A stretch of 64,000 nucleotides of DNA from Didemnitutus sp047777955. Lineage in GTDB: Bacteria > Verrucomicrobiota > Verrucomicrobiia > Opitutales > Opitutaceae. The position numbers and the translations under genes were made by a program. Below the pieces are notes generated by a model, which made no database searches, had not been told where the DNA came from, and was given only the letters and a program-made list of their open reading frames with translations. The DNA lies in assembly GCF_047777955.1 (NCBI RefSeq), contig NZ_CP180537.1:2232001-2296000 (forward strand), written 5' to 3'. Below are positions 46,067 through 55,636 of this stretch, piece after piece (within the stretch, counting starts at the first letter, position 1; every line of letters starts with the position of its first letter).

Positions 46067-47676
46067 AAATCACCACCCTCCTCCTGTTCGCGTTGGGCGC
46101 CGGCCTGGGCCTCGCCCAGACGCCGCCGCCCGCCCCGCTGTCCAACGAGCCGCCGGAGAATCCCGGCCGGATCGATCCCGCCTTGCCCACGATCTTTGTC
46201 GCCGGCGACTCGACGGCCGCGCGCGCCAAGGCGCCGCAGCAGGGCTGGGCGGTCGCCTTCGCCCCGTATCTCGATCTCACGAAGGTGAACCTGTCCAACC
46301 GTGCGCTCGGCGGCCGCAGCTCGCGGACCTTCATCACGCAGGGCTGGTGGGAGAAGCTGCTCGCTGACGTGAAGGCCGGCGACTGGGTGCTGATCCAGTT
46401 CGGCCACAACGATGCCAGCCCGGTGAACGAGGATCCGTCGACGCCCCGGGAAAAGATGCGCTCGCGCGGCTCGTTGCCGGGCTTGGGCGAGGAGACGCAG
46501 GACATCGTCAATGTCCTGACGGAAAAGCCCGAGACCGTGCGGACCTTCGGCAGCTATCTGCGGCAGATGATCCGCGACGTCCGCGCGAAAGGCGCCACGC
46601 CGATCCTCCTTTCGCCGACCATCCGCTGCGAGTGGAAGGACGGCAAGATCGAGCGCGGCGGCCCGCACCGCCGCTGGGCCCGCGAGGTCGCGCAGGCCGA
46701 GGGCGTGTGGTTCGTCGATGTCAGCCGGCTCGTCGCCGACGCCTTCCAGCGGCTGGGCGAGGAGAAGGTGCGGACGTTCTTCCCCAAGGATCACACGCAC
46801 ACCAACGAGGCCGGCGCCGACGCGGTCGCGCAGCAGGTCGTCGCCGGGCTCGCGGGATTGAAGGAGGCGAATTTCGCGCGCTGGCTCGCGCCGGCCGGCG
46901 CGGCGCTCAAGGCGGATCCGATCGGCTGGCTCAACCTGCCCGAGCCGCGCGACCCGAAGCTGCCGACGCTGCTCCTGATCGGTGACTCCACCGTGCGCAA
47001 CGGCCGCGGCGACGGGGCGGGCGGCCAGTGGGGCTGGGGCGAGCCGCTGGCGGCGCATTTCGATCCCGCGCAGGTCAACGTCGTGAACCGCGCCATCGGC
47101 GGCCTGAGCAGCCGCACGTTCCTCACCCAGGGGCACTGGGAGCGCGCGCTCACGCTCCTGAAGCGCGGGGACGTCGTGCTGATGCAGTTCGGTCACAACG
47201 ACAACGCCCCGCTCAACGACACCACGCGCGCGCGCGGCACGATTCGCGGCACCGGCGAGCAGACCGAGGCGATCGACAACCTGCTCACCCACGAACGCGA
47301 GACCGTCGGCACCTACGGCTCCTACCTGCGCCGCTACATCCGCGAGGCCAAGGCGGCGGGCGCCACGCCGGTGGTGTGCACGCTCGTGCCGCGCAAGATC
47401 TGGAAGGACGGCAAGATCGTCCGCGCGAACGACGGCTACGCCGCCTGGGCGCGCGAGGTGGCCCGGCAGGAGGGCGTGCCGTGCATCGACCTGAATGAGC
47501 GGGTGGCCGCCCGCTACGACACGCTCGGCGAGAAGGCCGTCGAGGCGCTCTTCGCCGACGAACACACGCACACCAGCCGCGCCGGGGCGGAGCTGAACGC
47601 CTCGATCGTCGCCGCGGAACTCGCGCGCCTGGCCGGTGCCGAGCCGGCGCTCGCGGCCTTCCGGCCGAAAAACTAG
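46063..47676 (+). CDS. Tandem SGNH (CE12-like) rhamnogalacturonan acetylesterase
   Basis: 537 residues with a signal peptide (MKITTLLLFALGAGLGLAQ). Two complete SGNH domains lie in one chain. Domain 1 (about 40-265) has GDST at 48-51, GGRSSRTF, QFGHNDASP and DHTHTNEAGA. Domain 2 (about 300-530) has GDSTVRNGRG, GGLSSRTF, QFGHNDNAP and DEHTHTSRAGA. Each keeps the Ser, Gly, Asn and Asp/His set. CE12 members deacetylate rhamnogalacturonan-I and xylan. Deacetylation would open the backbone to the lyase encoded at 48909. It overlaps the GH2 stop (ATGA) and is convergent with the LacI gene, overlapping it by four bases. Confidence 0.9.
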   Translation: MKITTLLLFALGAGLGLAQTPPPAPLSNEPPENPGRIDPALPTIFVAGDSTAARAKAPQQGWAVAFAPYLDLTKVNLSNRALGGRSSRTFITQGWWEKLLADVKAGDWVLIQFGHNDASPVNEDPSTPREKMRSRGSLPGLGEETQDIVNVLTEKPETVRTFGSYLRQMIRDVRAKGATPILLSPTIRCEWKDGKIERGGPHRRWAREVAQAEGVWFVDVSRLVADAFQRLGEEKVRTFFPKDHTHTNEAGADAVAQQVVAGLAGLKEANFARWLAPAGAALKADPIGWLNLPEPRDPKLPTLLLIGDSTVRNGRGDGAGGQWGWGEPLAAHFDPAQVNVVNRAIGGLSSRTFLTQGHWERALTLLKRGDVVLMQFGHNDNAPLNDTTRARGTIRGTGEQTEAIDNLLTHERETVGTYGSYLRRYIREAKAAGATPVVCTLVPRKIWKDGKIVRANDGYAAWAREVARQEGVPCIDLNERVAARYDTLGEKAVEALFADEHTHTSRAGAELNASIVAAELARLAGAEPALAAFRPKN

Positions 47677-48749
47677 CTTGCGGCGCTCGCGGTGCGGCGG
47701 CGCGCGGCGGCGGGCTTGCCGCCGTCCGCCCCGCGGGCGCGGAGGGTGGGGCCCTCGACCAGGCGCGCCGGGATGGTCGTCAGCGACGCCTGGGCGGGAA
47801 TGCCGAATTCGCTGTGCATCAGGTGGCCGGTCACCAGCTCGGTGGCGCGCGCGCCGAGTTGCGGGGCCTGGAAATCCATCGCCGCGCAGGCGCCGTCCGT
47901 GCGCAGCGAGTTGAGGCAGACGAAGCTCTGCACGCGCGGGATCCGGGCGCCGCAGCGCTTCATCCAGCCGACGGCGTCGGGGAAATGGCCGAGCACGACG
48001 TCGGGCTGGTATTTCTCGAACCAGGGCTGGAACGTCTCGAAGGTCACGTGCTCCGGGCGCAGGATCGGCACCTTGTCGATGTCGGGCAGGTAGTGCTGCA
48101 GCGCCAGAAACGCGCCCTCCCAGCGGAAGTGGAGGCGCTCGTCGAGGGAGGTCTCGATGAAGAGTCCGGGACGGCGGAAGCCGCGGGCGTGGAGCTCCCG
48201 GAGCAGGCCGATCATCGAGCGGTAGTGGTCGGAGCAGACGCAGTGCATCGGCGGACTGTCGACGAAGTAGTCGACATAGACCGCGGTGTAGCGCGACCAG
48301 CTCAGGCCGGTGAGATCGGGAAAGCCCGCGGCCGGCAGCACGATCAGGCCGTTGATGCCGCGCGTCTGAAGGATCGAGTCGAGGCGGCTGAGCTTGAGCC
48401 CGGTGGCCCCGAGCTGGAAACGGTCCACCTTGAAGCCGAGCTGCTCGGCCTTGTTCGAAACGCCCTCGAAGACGGCGTCGTTGTAGCGGCGGGCGTTGGG
48501 CGACTGCTCCTCCGCGACGATCTCGAGCACGCCGAGGACGCCCCGGAACTTCTGCCCGCAGGAGCGGCGCAGGAAGGACATCACGGCGCCGGCGAGGGGA
48601 TTGCGGTCATAGCCGGCGGCCTTGGCGGCGGCGCGCACGCGCTCGACCGTCTCGGGTTTCACGCGCGGCGAGCCGCGCAGGGCGTCGGAGACCGTCGTGC
48701 GGGAGAGACCCAGCTCGCGAGCCAGGGTGCGCAGGGTTGGGGTGGCCAT
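47673..48749 (-). CDS. LacI-family transcriptional regulator
   Basis: 358 residues. The helix-turn-helix is LRTLARELGLSRTTVSDAL (6-24), followed by the hinge (ETVERVRAAAKAAGYDRNPLAG). The sensor domain (GVLGVLEIVAEE, NGLIVLPAAGFPDL, HYRSMIGLLRELHARGFRRPG, PDVVLGHFPDAVGWM) is of the type seen in Opitutales, where the DNA-binding part is followed by MSFLRR. It is divergent from the exo-rhamnogalacturonan lyase gene. A perfect 6+1+6 palindrome at 48803-48815 lies 54 bases before its start and is a good operator candidate. Confidence 0.92.
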   Translation of the reverse strand: MATPTLRTLARELGLSRTTVSDALRGSPRVKPETVERVRAAAKAAGYDRNPLAGAVMSFLRRSCGQKFRGVLGVLEIVAEEQSPNARRYNDAVFEGVSNKAEQLGFKVDRFQLGATGLKLSRLDSILQTRGINGLIVLPAAGFPDLTGLSWSRYTAVYVDYFVDSPPMHCVCSDHYRSMIGLLRELHARGFRRPGLFIETSLDERLHFRWEGAFLALQHYLPDIDKVPILRPEHVTFETFQPWFEKYQPDVVLGHFPDAVGWMKRCGARIPRVQSFVCLNSLRTDGACAAMDFQAPQLGARATELVTGHLMHSEFGIPAQASLTTIPARLVEGPTLRARGADGGKPAAARRRTASAAS

Positions 48750-48802
48750 GGGGATCCGGTGGTTCAGGGAGCCAGAGCGCGGGCGCGGTTCAACGAAAAT
48801 CC

Positions 48803-48815
48803 TCGGACGGTCCGA
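48803..48815. promoter_or_regulatory. Palindrome, candidate LacI operator
   Basis: TCGGAC-G-GTCCGA is a perfect palindrome with an odd centre, flanked by AAAAT (48796-48800) and ATTTT (48816-48820). It lies in the 159-base gap between the LacI gene and the lyase gene. Position and symmetry fit control of both. The core ACGGTCCG also occurs on the minus strand in the repeat at 53926-53933 and around it. Confidence 0.5.
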
Positions 48816-48908
48816 ATTTTAAGCTCCGGCAAACTCGGTGACCGTGTCCATAGTTCTGCCGTCACCTACCTCCCGCGCGCTCCCCTCGCGCCCACCGGAA
48901 CATACCCC

Positions 48909-51661
48909 ATGGCACACTTCACACGTCGGGAATTCGTGCGCCGCACCATGCTTGGTGCCGCCGCGCTGCAGCTGGCGGCGCAACTCAAGGCTGAGGAAAA
49001 AACGCGCCCGCGCCGGCGGGACCGTCGCGTCCGCTGCCGCCGGGCGCCGCGCCGGTGCGCTGGCTCGAAGGCGAGCCCGGAGGCCATTTCCCGGGCGGCA
49101 CTTGGGGCGTGGCCTGGCCGCGCGGGACGCATCCCGCGGGGACGACGTTCGCACTGCGCGCCGAGGCCGGCGAGAGCGTCCCGCTGCAGAGCTGGCCGCT
49201 GGCAATCTGGCCGGACGGTTCGCTGAAATGGACCGCGCACGCGATGGCGCCGGGCAAGGTGGCGCCCGGCTATGAGATTTCCGCCGGCACGCCGGCGGCG
49301 CCGACGACGCCGCTGCGGGTGACGCAGGACGCGGATGCGGTGACGGTGGACACCGGCGTGATGGTCTGCCGTCTCGGCGCCCGGGGCGATCGCCTGATCG
49401 AGAGCATCGCGCGCGGCGGGGTGGAGGTGACCCGGAACGGGCGCCTCGTCTGCCTCCGCGAGGATCGCAGCGATCCGGAGCATCCTCGCCTCGAGGATTT
49501 TCGCGGCACCGTGGCGAAGGTCACGGTCGAGCAGGCCGGTCCGGTGCGCGCCGTCGTGAAGATCGAGGGCCGGCACACCCACGCCGGAGCGTCTGCGCGT
49601 GCGTGGCTCCCGTTCGTCGTGCGGCTGTATTTCTACGCCGGTGGCGACTCGATCCGGCTGCTGCACACGATCGTTCATGACGGCGACGAGAACCAGGATT
49701 TCATCCGCGGCCTCGGGGTGCGTTTCGAGGTGCCGATGCGCGGGGAGCTGCACGATCGGCATGTGCGTTTCTCCGGACAGGGCGACGGTCTCTTCGCCGA
49801 GGCGGTGCGCGGGATCACGGGATTGCGGCGCGATCCCGGCCGCGAGGTGCGCGAGGCGCAGCTGGCCGGGGCGGCGACGCCGCCGCTGGGCACGTGGCGC
49901 GCGCCGGTGCCGGAACTGCTCAAATACGTCCCGGCCTACGCGGACTGGACCCTGTTCCAGTCAAGCTGCGACGGCTTCGAGATCCGCAAGCGCACGAAGG
50001 CCGGCCGCACCTGGCTGACGCCGGCGCGCGGGCAGCGCGCCGGTGGCCTGGCCTACGTCGGCACGCCCGGCGGCGGCCTCGCGCTCGGCCTGCGGAATTT
50101 CTGGCAGAGTTATCCGGCCCAGCTCGACGTCCGCGGCGCGACCGGCGATGCGGCGGAGCTGACCGCGTGGCTGTGGGCGCCGGACGCCGCGGCGATGGAC
50201 CTGCGCGGCTACCACGACGGGATGGGGCAGGACACCTACGAGAAGCAGCTCAAGGGCCTCGAGATCACCTACGAGGATTACGAGCCCGGATTCGACAAGC
50301 CCGAGGGCGTGGCGCGCACGAGCGAGCTTTTCCTCTTTCCCGCCGCGGCCACGCCGACGCGCGAGCAGCTGGTGCAGTTTGCCGCGGTCGTGCGCACGCC
50401 GCCGCAGCTGGCGACGACCCCGGAGCACCTGCACCGCTGTGCGGTGTTCGGTGATCTCTGGGCGCCGGTGGACCGGTCGCATCCCGGCCAGGAACAGGTC
50501 GAACAACGCCTCGACTGGCTCTTCCGCTTCTACGAACAGCAGCGCGAGGAGCGGCGCTGGTATGGTTTCTGGAATTATGGCGACGTGATGCACACCTACG
50601 ACGCCGACCGCCACGAGTGGCGCTACGATGTGGGCGGCTTCGCCTGGGACAATTCCGAGCTCTCGACGGATCTCTGGCTTTGGTTCTACTTCCTGCGCAC
50701 GGGACGCGCCGACGTGTTCCGTTTCGCCGAGGCGATGACGCGGCACACCGGCGAGGTCGACGTGCACCACCTCGGGCGGTTCGCGCCGCTCGGTTCCCGG
50801 CACAACGTGCTGCACTGGGGCTGCAGTGCGAAGCAGCTGCGCATCAGCACGGCGCTCAACCGGCGCTTCTACTACTATCTCACGGGCGACGAGCGCGTCG
50901 GGGACCTGATGCGCGAGCAGATCGAGGCGGCCCGCGCGCTCGCGACCATCCAGGCAAACCGCAAGGTCGCCAAGGAGCGCGTCACGGCGCCGGATCCGCA
51001 CGCCACCGAGGTCTATGCGGGTTTCGGCACCGATTGGGGCTCGCTCGCCGGCGCCTGGCTCAGCGAGTGGGAGCGGACGGGCGACGCGAAAATGCGCGCG
51101 CGGCTCGTCGCGAGCATGCGCACGATCGCGGCGCAGCCGCAGGGGTTCTTCACCGGCGGGGCGCGGATGGAGCTGGCCACCGGCGCGTTCGCGCCGTCGC
51201 CGTTCAAGAAGCCCAACGTGTCCCACCTCTCGGCCGTCTTCGGGCTCGTCGAGGTTTGCGCCGAGCTGGTGCAGCTTTTGCCGGAAGTGCCGGAGTTCAA
51301 GCAGGCCTGGCTCGATTACTGCCGCCTCTACAATGCTCCGAAGGAGGAGCAGGCGGCACGCTTCGGCGCCCCGCTCTCGGGCATCGGCTTGGAGCAGGGA
51401 CATTCGCGGTTGACGGCCTATGCGGCCCGCCAAACCGGGGACGCTGCGCTCGCGGCCCGCGCCTGGAATGAGTTCCTCAATCCGCCGGGCTACGGGCGCG
51501 GGCGTCCGCGCCCGAAGAACCAGGCCGTGCATGTCGCGGGGCCCGCCGTGCTGCGGCCGATCGACGAGGCGCCGGGCGTCTCGACGAACGACACTGCGCA
51601 GTGGGGGCTGGCCGCGATGCAGTGCCTCGCGCTGGTGGGCGACCGCCTGCCGCGCGGCTGA
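48909..51661 (+). CDS. Exo-rhamnogalacturonan lyase-like protein (PcRGLX/YetA type), frameshifted
   Basis: Starts at 48909 with a twin-Arg signal (MAHFTRREFVRRTMLGAAAL), probably Tat. The frame breaks at the A run 48997-49002. One extra A reads EEKNAPAPAG and joins VRWLEGEPGGHFPGG, giving about 917 residues. The N-terminal beta domain has GTWGVAWPRGTHPAGT and LKWTAHAM, as in the RIFT-barrel of PcRGLX/YetA. The middle has DGDENQDFIRGLGVRFEVPM. The C-terminal half is an (alpha/alpha)6 toroid (WYGFWNYGDVMHTYD, FAWDNSELSTDLWLW, HWGCSAKQLRIST). Relatives (PL26 group) cut rhamnogalacturonan-I from the end by beta-elimination. Family recall is good; activity is inferred. Confidence 0.8.
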
Positions 51662-51673
51662 GCGCGGACGTTC

Positions 51674-52701
51674 TTACCGCGCCGTCTCGCGCCGCGGCGC
51701 GCCGAAATCCGGCGTGCCGTCCGCGCGCCAGGCGATGGCCTGCACGCGCGCGTGGCGGTTCGGATCCTTCAGCGGATCGCCGGGGATGTTCCGATAGCTG
51801 CGCGCATGATAGACGAGCACGTCGGTGCCGTCCGGCGCGGTGGTGAAGCTGTTGTGGCCCGGCCCGTAGATGCCGTTGGCCTCCCTGGTCGCGAAGACCG
51901 GCGCGGGCGACTTGGTCCACGATCTCGGGTCGAGCAGGTCGGCGTTGGCGTCGGCGGTGAGCAACCCGAGGCAATATTCCGCGCCGGTGCCGGCGGCGGA
52001 GTAGGTGAGGAACACCCGGTCGTGGCGCACGAGCACCGCCGGGCCCTCGTTGACCCAGTAGCGGACCTGCTCCCACGGCAGTTCCGGGCGCGACAGCCGC
52101 ACCGCGGGACCGGCGAGGCGCGTCGGCGAGGCCAGCGGGGCGATGTAGAGGTTGGTGTTGCCCTGGATCACCGGATCCTTCTGCGCCCAGACGAGGTAGC
52201 GCCGGCCGCGGTGCGCGAACGTGGTGGCGTCGAGGGCGAAGGATTCCCAGCCGGTGTCGAGCTGACCGCGCTCGATCCACTCGCCGTCGAGCGGGTTGGC
52301 GGCGGAGTTCTCGAGCACGTAGATGCGGATGTTCCAGACCTTCTCGGCGGCGCCAGCGGCGAAGTAGACGAACCACTTGCCGTCGATGAAGTGGAGTTCC
52401 GGCGCCCAGATGTGCGCCCCCATCGGTCCGGTGGCGTGCCGGCGCCAGATCACCTTCTCCTCGGCCGCCGGCAGCTCGGCGAGGAGCGCGCGCGACGCAG
52501 GACGAGCCGGTCGTATTCCGGCACCGTGCCCATGAAGTAATACCAGCCGTCGGTGTGGCGGAAGATGTGCGGGTCCGCGCGCTGGCGGATGAGCGGGTTG
52601 GGCAGGTCAAGCGACGCCGGCGCGGGCGACGCAGCCGGCGCCATGAGCACGCCCGTGGCGGCCAGGACGAGGAGCGGGAGAAAGCGCGCGAGCAAGCTCA
52701 T
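51674..52701 (-). CDS. GH43 arabinofuranosidase-like enzyme, frameshifted
   Basis: Start at 52701 (MSLLARFLPLLVLAATGVLM, signal peptide). The frame breaks between 52479 and 52497, most likely at G 52483-52484. One more base reads RRARSLAELPAAEEKVIWR and joins the rest, about 342 residues. GH43 acids: Asp in RQRADPHIFRHTDG (base), Asp in SFALDATTFAHRG (modulator), Glu in VNEGPAVLVRHD (acid). The motifs AHIWAPELHFIDGKWFVYF and GIYGPGHNSFT are typical of exo-1,5-alpha-L-arabinofuranosidases. It is followed on the minus strand by nothing nearer than the convergent lyase gene (12 bases). Confidence 0.85.
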
Positions 52702-52726
52702 GGCTGGGGCAGCGGCGCGGAGGGCG

Positions 52727-53842
52727 TCAGGGGCTGGCGGGGCGCGGCGCGGAAGGAAGCTCGTCCGCCGGGGCCAGATCGCGGTCGAGCGCCGCGCCGT
52801 CGAAGGGGATAACGATGACCTTGTTGCCGTGACGATCGCCGCCCTTCTCCTGGTCCTTCGGCACGTCGAGCACGGCAAGCGTGACGGCCACGACGTGGCC
52901 GTTCTCCAGCACGACGCCGGGGCGCTCGAGCTTTTCCCAGCGATTGATGGTGCCGTCGGTGTAGCGGACGAAGTCGACGCGCGGATCGTAGGCGACGCCG
53001 CGCAGGGTCCAGCCGGTGATCCCGTCGCGTGAGGTGAGATGGAACGCGCGGCGCTGGCTCCAGCTGTTGACGATGAGGTGATACCGTCCGCCGCTGAACC
53101 ACACGCAGGGATCCTCGAGGTCGCGCTGCTCGAGCCCGGCGATCGTCGGATAGATGCTCGGCCCTTGCGCGACATAGGGGCCGAGGATGCCGGTCTTGCT
53201 GATCAGGATCTGACCCGAGCGTGGCACGATCATGAAGTCGCCGTCGGGGCGGACCATCACGCTGTAGTTGGAGGCGCGTTTGCGGACGTCGCCGTGCGTG
53301 ACGATGCTGCCGAGGTGCGTCCACGGGCCGTCGGGGGATGCGGAGACAAAGACGTCGCCCGGGCGCGTTTCGCTGACCACGACCGCGTAGCGCCCATCGG
53401 GCAGGCGGAGTGCGGTGACGTTGTGCCCCTTGCCGCCTTGGTTGTCGGGCCACATCGGGCCGCGGTCGACGTAGGGTCCGAGTAGGTGATCGCTGACCCC
53501 GCTCACGGCGATGGAGTCCTTCCAGCCATTGTGGCCGCGCGCCTCGTCCCAGCGGCTGGCGAAGAGCCGGTATTTGCCGTCGTCGCCGCGCAGGATCTGG
53601 CCGTCCCAATAGCAGAAACGGTTCGCGATGTCTTCGAGGCCGTTGCTTGTGTCGCGCGGCAGCACTCCCGGCGCGCCCCACGTGTCCGCCGTCAGCGGCG
53701 CGCGTGCCGGGATCGGCAGGAAGTAGTCGATGAAGGATTTCGGCGCAGGTCCGGTTGAGGCGCTGGCGGCCGGGGATTGCGCGCAAGCGGCAAGCGCGGC
53801 GAGTGCGAACAACGGGCGGGAAACGAGGGTGGGGAAATGCAT
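52727..53842 (-). CDS. GH43-like secreted beta-propeller glycosidase
   Basis: 371 residues with a lipoprotein-like signal (MHFPTLVSRPLFALAALAACAQSPA; the Cys in LAALAAC could be lipidated). The propeller shows CYWDGQILRGDDGKYRLFASRW, HNVTALRLPDGRYAVVV, LEDPCVWFSGGRYHLIVNSW and WEKLERPGVVLENGHVV. Acidic residues in DGQILR and LEDPCVW could act as base and modulator. No confident GH43 subfamily. It is 25 bases upstream of the next GH43 gene on the same strand, so co-transcribed. A pair of GACCGTTT repeats lies upstream. Confidence 0.7.
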   Translation of the reverse strand: MHFPTLVSRPLFALAALAACAQSPAASASTGPAPKSFIDYFLPIPARAPLTADTWGAPGVLPRDTSNGLEDIANRFCYWDGQILRGDDGKYRLFASRWDEARGHNGWKDSIAVSGVSDHLLGPYVDRGPMWPDNQGGKGHNVTALRLPDGRYAVVVSETRPGDVFVSASPDGPWTHLGSIVTHGDVRKRASNYSVMVRPDGDFMIVPRSGQILISKTGILGPYVAQGPSIYPTIAGLEQRDLEDPCVWFSGGRYHLIVNSWSQRRAFHLTSRDGITGWTLRGVAYDPRVDFVRYTDGTINRWEKLERPGVVLENGHVVAVTLAVLDVPKDQEKGGDRHGNKVIVIPFDGAALDRDLAPADELPSAPRPASP

Positions 53843-53900
53843 GGCGGGGCAGGAGTGAGGACGTTGGCGAATCAGCTCACGCTAGTTGCGCCGGATCGGC

Positions 53901-53936
53901 GACCGTTTCGAGCGGCAAGGAGGCGGACCGTTTGAG
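53901..53936. promoter_or_regulatory. GACCGTTT direct repeats upstream of GH43-like gene
   Basis: GACCGTTT-C-GAG starts at 53901 and GACCGTTT-GAG at 53926, 25 bases apart. They lie about 60-95 bases upstream of the gene starting at 53842, in a 129-base gap. The second copy on the minus strand reads AAACGGTCCG, which shares ACGGTCCG with the palindrome at 48803. Binding by the region G LacI regulator is possible. Confidence 0.4.
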
Positions 53937-53971
53937 GGCATGGCGGTTTTGAGCGCGGGGGCGTTCGCGGA

Positions 53972-55636
53972 TCAAAGCGCTGCCTTGAACACGAGCGCGG
54001 CGTCGTGGGCAGGTCTCGCGTCCAGCGGCTGGATGACGAGCTGGTCGGCGGACTGCGTCCAGCGCACCGGAGCGTCGCTGCCGAGCGCGGTGAGCCGGAC
54101 GATGCGCGGGCCGCCGGCGCTGCCGAAGGCGGCGAGGCGCAGCGGCTCCGTCGGCACGCCGAGCACGATGATGTAGAGCGTGCGGCCGACCTTGCCCATC
54201 GTGTAGCGGACGTCGGCGGCGGTGAACGGCTTGCCCTTGCCCTCGTTGAAGCCCTGCGCGGTGAGGGCCGCGCCTTCGCTCGCCGGGCCTTCACCGAAGA
54301 TTTTCCATGGGCGCGTGGCGTGGATGGCTTCGCCATTCACCGCCATCCAGGCGGCGATGTCCTCGAGGATGGCGGTCTCCTTGTCGTCGATCGATCCGTC
54401 GCCGCGCACCGGGACGCTGAGGAGCAGGTTGCCGTTCTTGCTCACGATGTCGGCGAGCAGGTGGATGACGGTGCGGGCGGACTTGTAGCCGTTGCGGTCG
54501 TAGATCGCGCGGTCGTAGTGCCAGCTGCCGAGGCAGGTATCGGTCTGCCACGGGAACGGCAGGATGGCCGCCGGGACGCCGCGTTCGATGTCCCAGGTGA
54601 TGGCGCGGCGTTGTTCCTCGTCGAGGATCTTGCCGAAGAGCACGGCCTCCAGGCGGCCATCATGACGCGTCTGGTTGGAATTGTAGAAATGCGCGGCGAT
54701 CTTCAGGCCGGCGTCGGAGACGGGCCAGAGCGGCAGCGCGGTGTCGTCGAAGTAGAGCAGATCGGGTTGATAGCGGTTAATCAGGTCGAGCGTGCGGCGG
54801 TAGAATCGTTCGCAGTAAGCCTGGTCGGGCGTGGTTGCGCCGTGGTCCCAGTTCCACCGGCGGTGGATCGAGTTCAGCTGGTCGAAGTCCGGACTCGGCG
54901 CGTGGCGCTGCTCGTAGAGGTCCTGCGGGTCGAGCCCGTCCCACCACTGGCCCTTGCCGTCGCGGGCGGTGAGTTTGCCGTCGTAAGGCGCGCCGGCGAA
55001 CGGGCCGCCGCGATCGGCGCCCTGCGCGACTTCATACCAGCTCCACGCGTGGGCGGCGTGGACGCTGACGCCGAAGCGCAACCCGTGCTTGCGCGCGGCG
55101 GCCGCCCAGCCGGCGATGAGATCCTTGTGCGGACCGACGCGCACCGCGTTCCACGGTTGGTAGCGCGAGTCCCAGAGGTCGAAATTGTCGTGATGGTTGG
55201 CGAGAGCGAAAAAATATTTCGCCCCGGCGCGCTGGTAGAGCGCGAGGAGCTGGTCGGGGTTCCAGTTCTCCGCCTTCCAGCGATGAATGACGTCCTTGAA
55301 GCCGAACTGCGACGGGTGGCCGTAGTGGATGCGATGCCACTTCCCTTGCTTGTGATCCTCGGCGTAAAGCTGGCGGGCATACCAATCGCCCTGCTCGGGT
55401 TCGCATTGCGGCCCCCAGTGCGCCCAGATGCCGAACTTGGCATCGCGAAACCACTCCGGCACGCGGTAGTGCGCCAGCGATGCCCAGGTCGGGGCAAATC
55501 GTCCCGGGGCCATCGGCTCGATTTGCGTATCGACGATGACGGCTGGGGTGAGATGCGAGGGAATGGAATCCGCCGGTGAGAGCGTCGCGGCAGCGAGCGC
55601 GACCAGCAGGAACGGAGGTAGTCGTGATCGGTTCAT
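53972..55636 (-). CDS. Alpha-L-fucosidase, GH29
   Basis: 554 residues with a signal peptide (MNRSRLPPFLLVALAAATLSPADS). GH29 marks: WFRDAKFGIWAHWGPQC, YARQLYAEDH, FKAENWNPDQL-type segment (FKDVIHRWKAENWNPDQL), KYFFALANHHDNFDLWDS, GLRFGVSVHAAHAW. The nucleophile Asp is expected in LLYFDDTALPLW. A C-terminal beta domain ends the chain. It hydrolyses terminal alpha-L-fucose with retention. The acid/base residue varies in the family and is not assigned. Fucose occurs on arabinogalactan, RG-II and xyloglucan. The start overlaps the upstream GH43-like stop by four bases. Confidence 0.93.
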   Translation of the reverse strand: MNRSRLPPFLLVALAAATLSPADSIPSHLTPAVIVDTQIEPMAPGRFAPTWASLAHYRVPEWFRDAKFGIWAHWGPQCEPEQGDWYARQLYAEDHKQGKWHRIHYGHPSQFGFKDVIHRWKAENWNPDQLLALYQRAGAKYFFALANHHDNFDLWDSRYQPWNAVRVGPHKDLIAGWAAAARKHGLRFGVSVHAAHAWSWYEVAQGADRGGPFAGAPYDGKLTARDGKGQWWDGLDPQDLYEQRHAPSPDFDQLNSIHRRWNWDHGATTPDQAYCERFYRRTLDLINRYQPDLLYFDDTALPLWPVSDAGLKIAAHFYNSNQTRHDGRLEAVLFGKILDEEQRRAITWDIERGVPAAILPFPWQTDTCLGSWHYDRAIYDRNGYKSARTVIHLLADIVSKNGNLLLSVPVRGDGSIDDKETAILEDIAAWMAVNGEAIHATRPWKIFGEGPASEGAALTAQGFNEGKGKPFTAADVRYTMGKVGRTLYIIVLGVPTEPLRLAAFGSAGGPRIVRLTALGSDAPVRWTQSADQLVIQPLDARPAHDAALVFKAAL

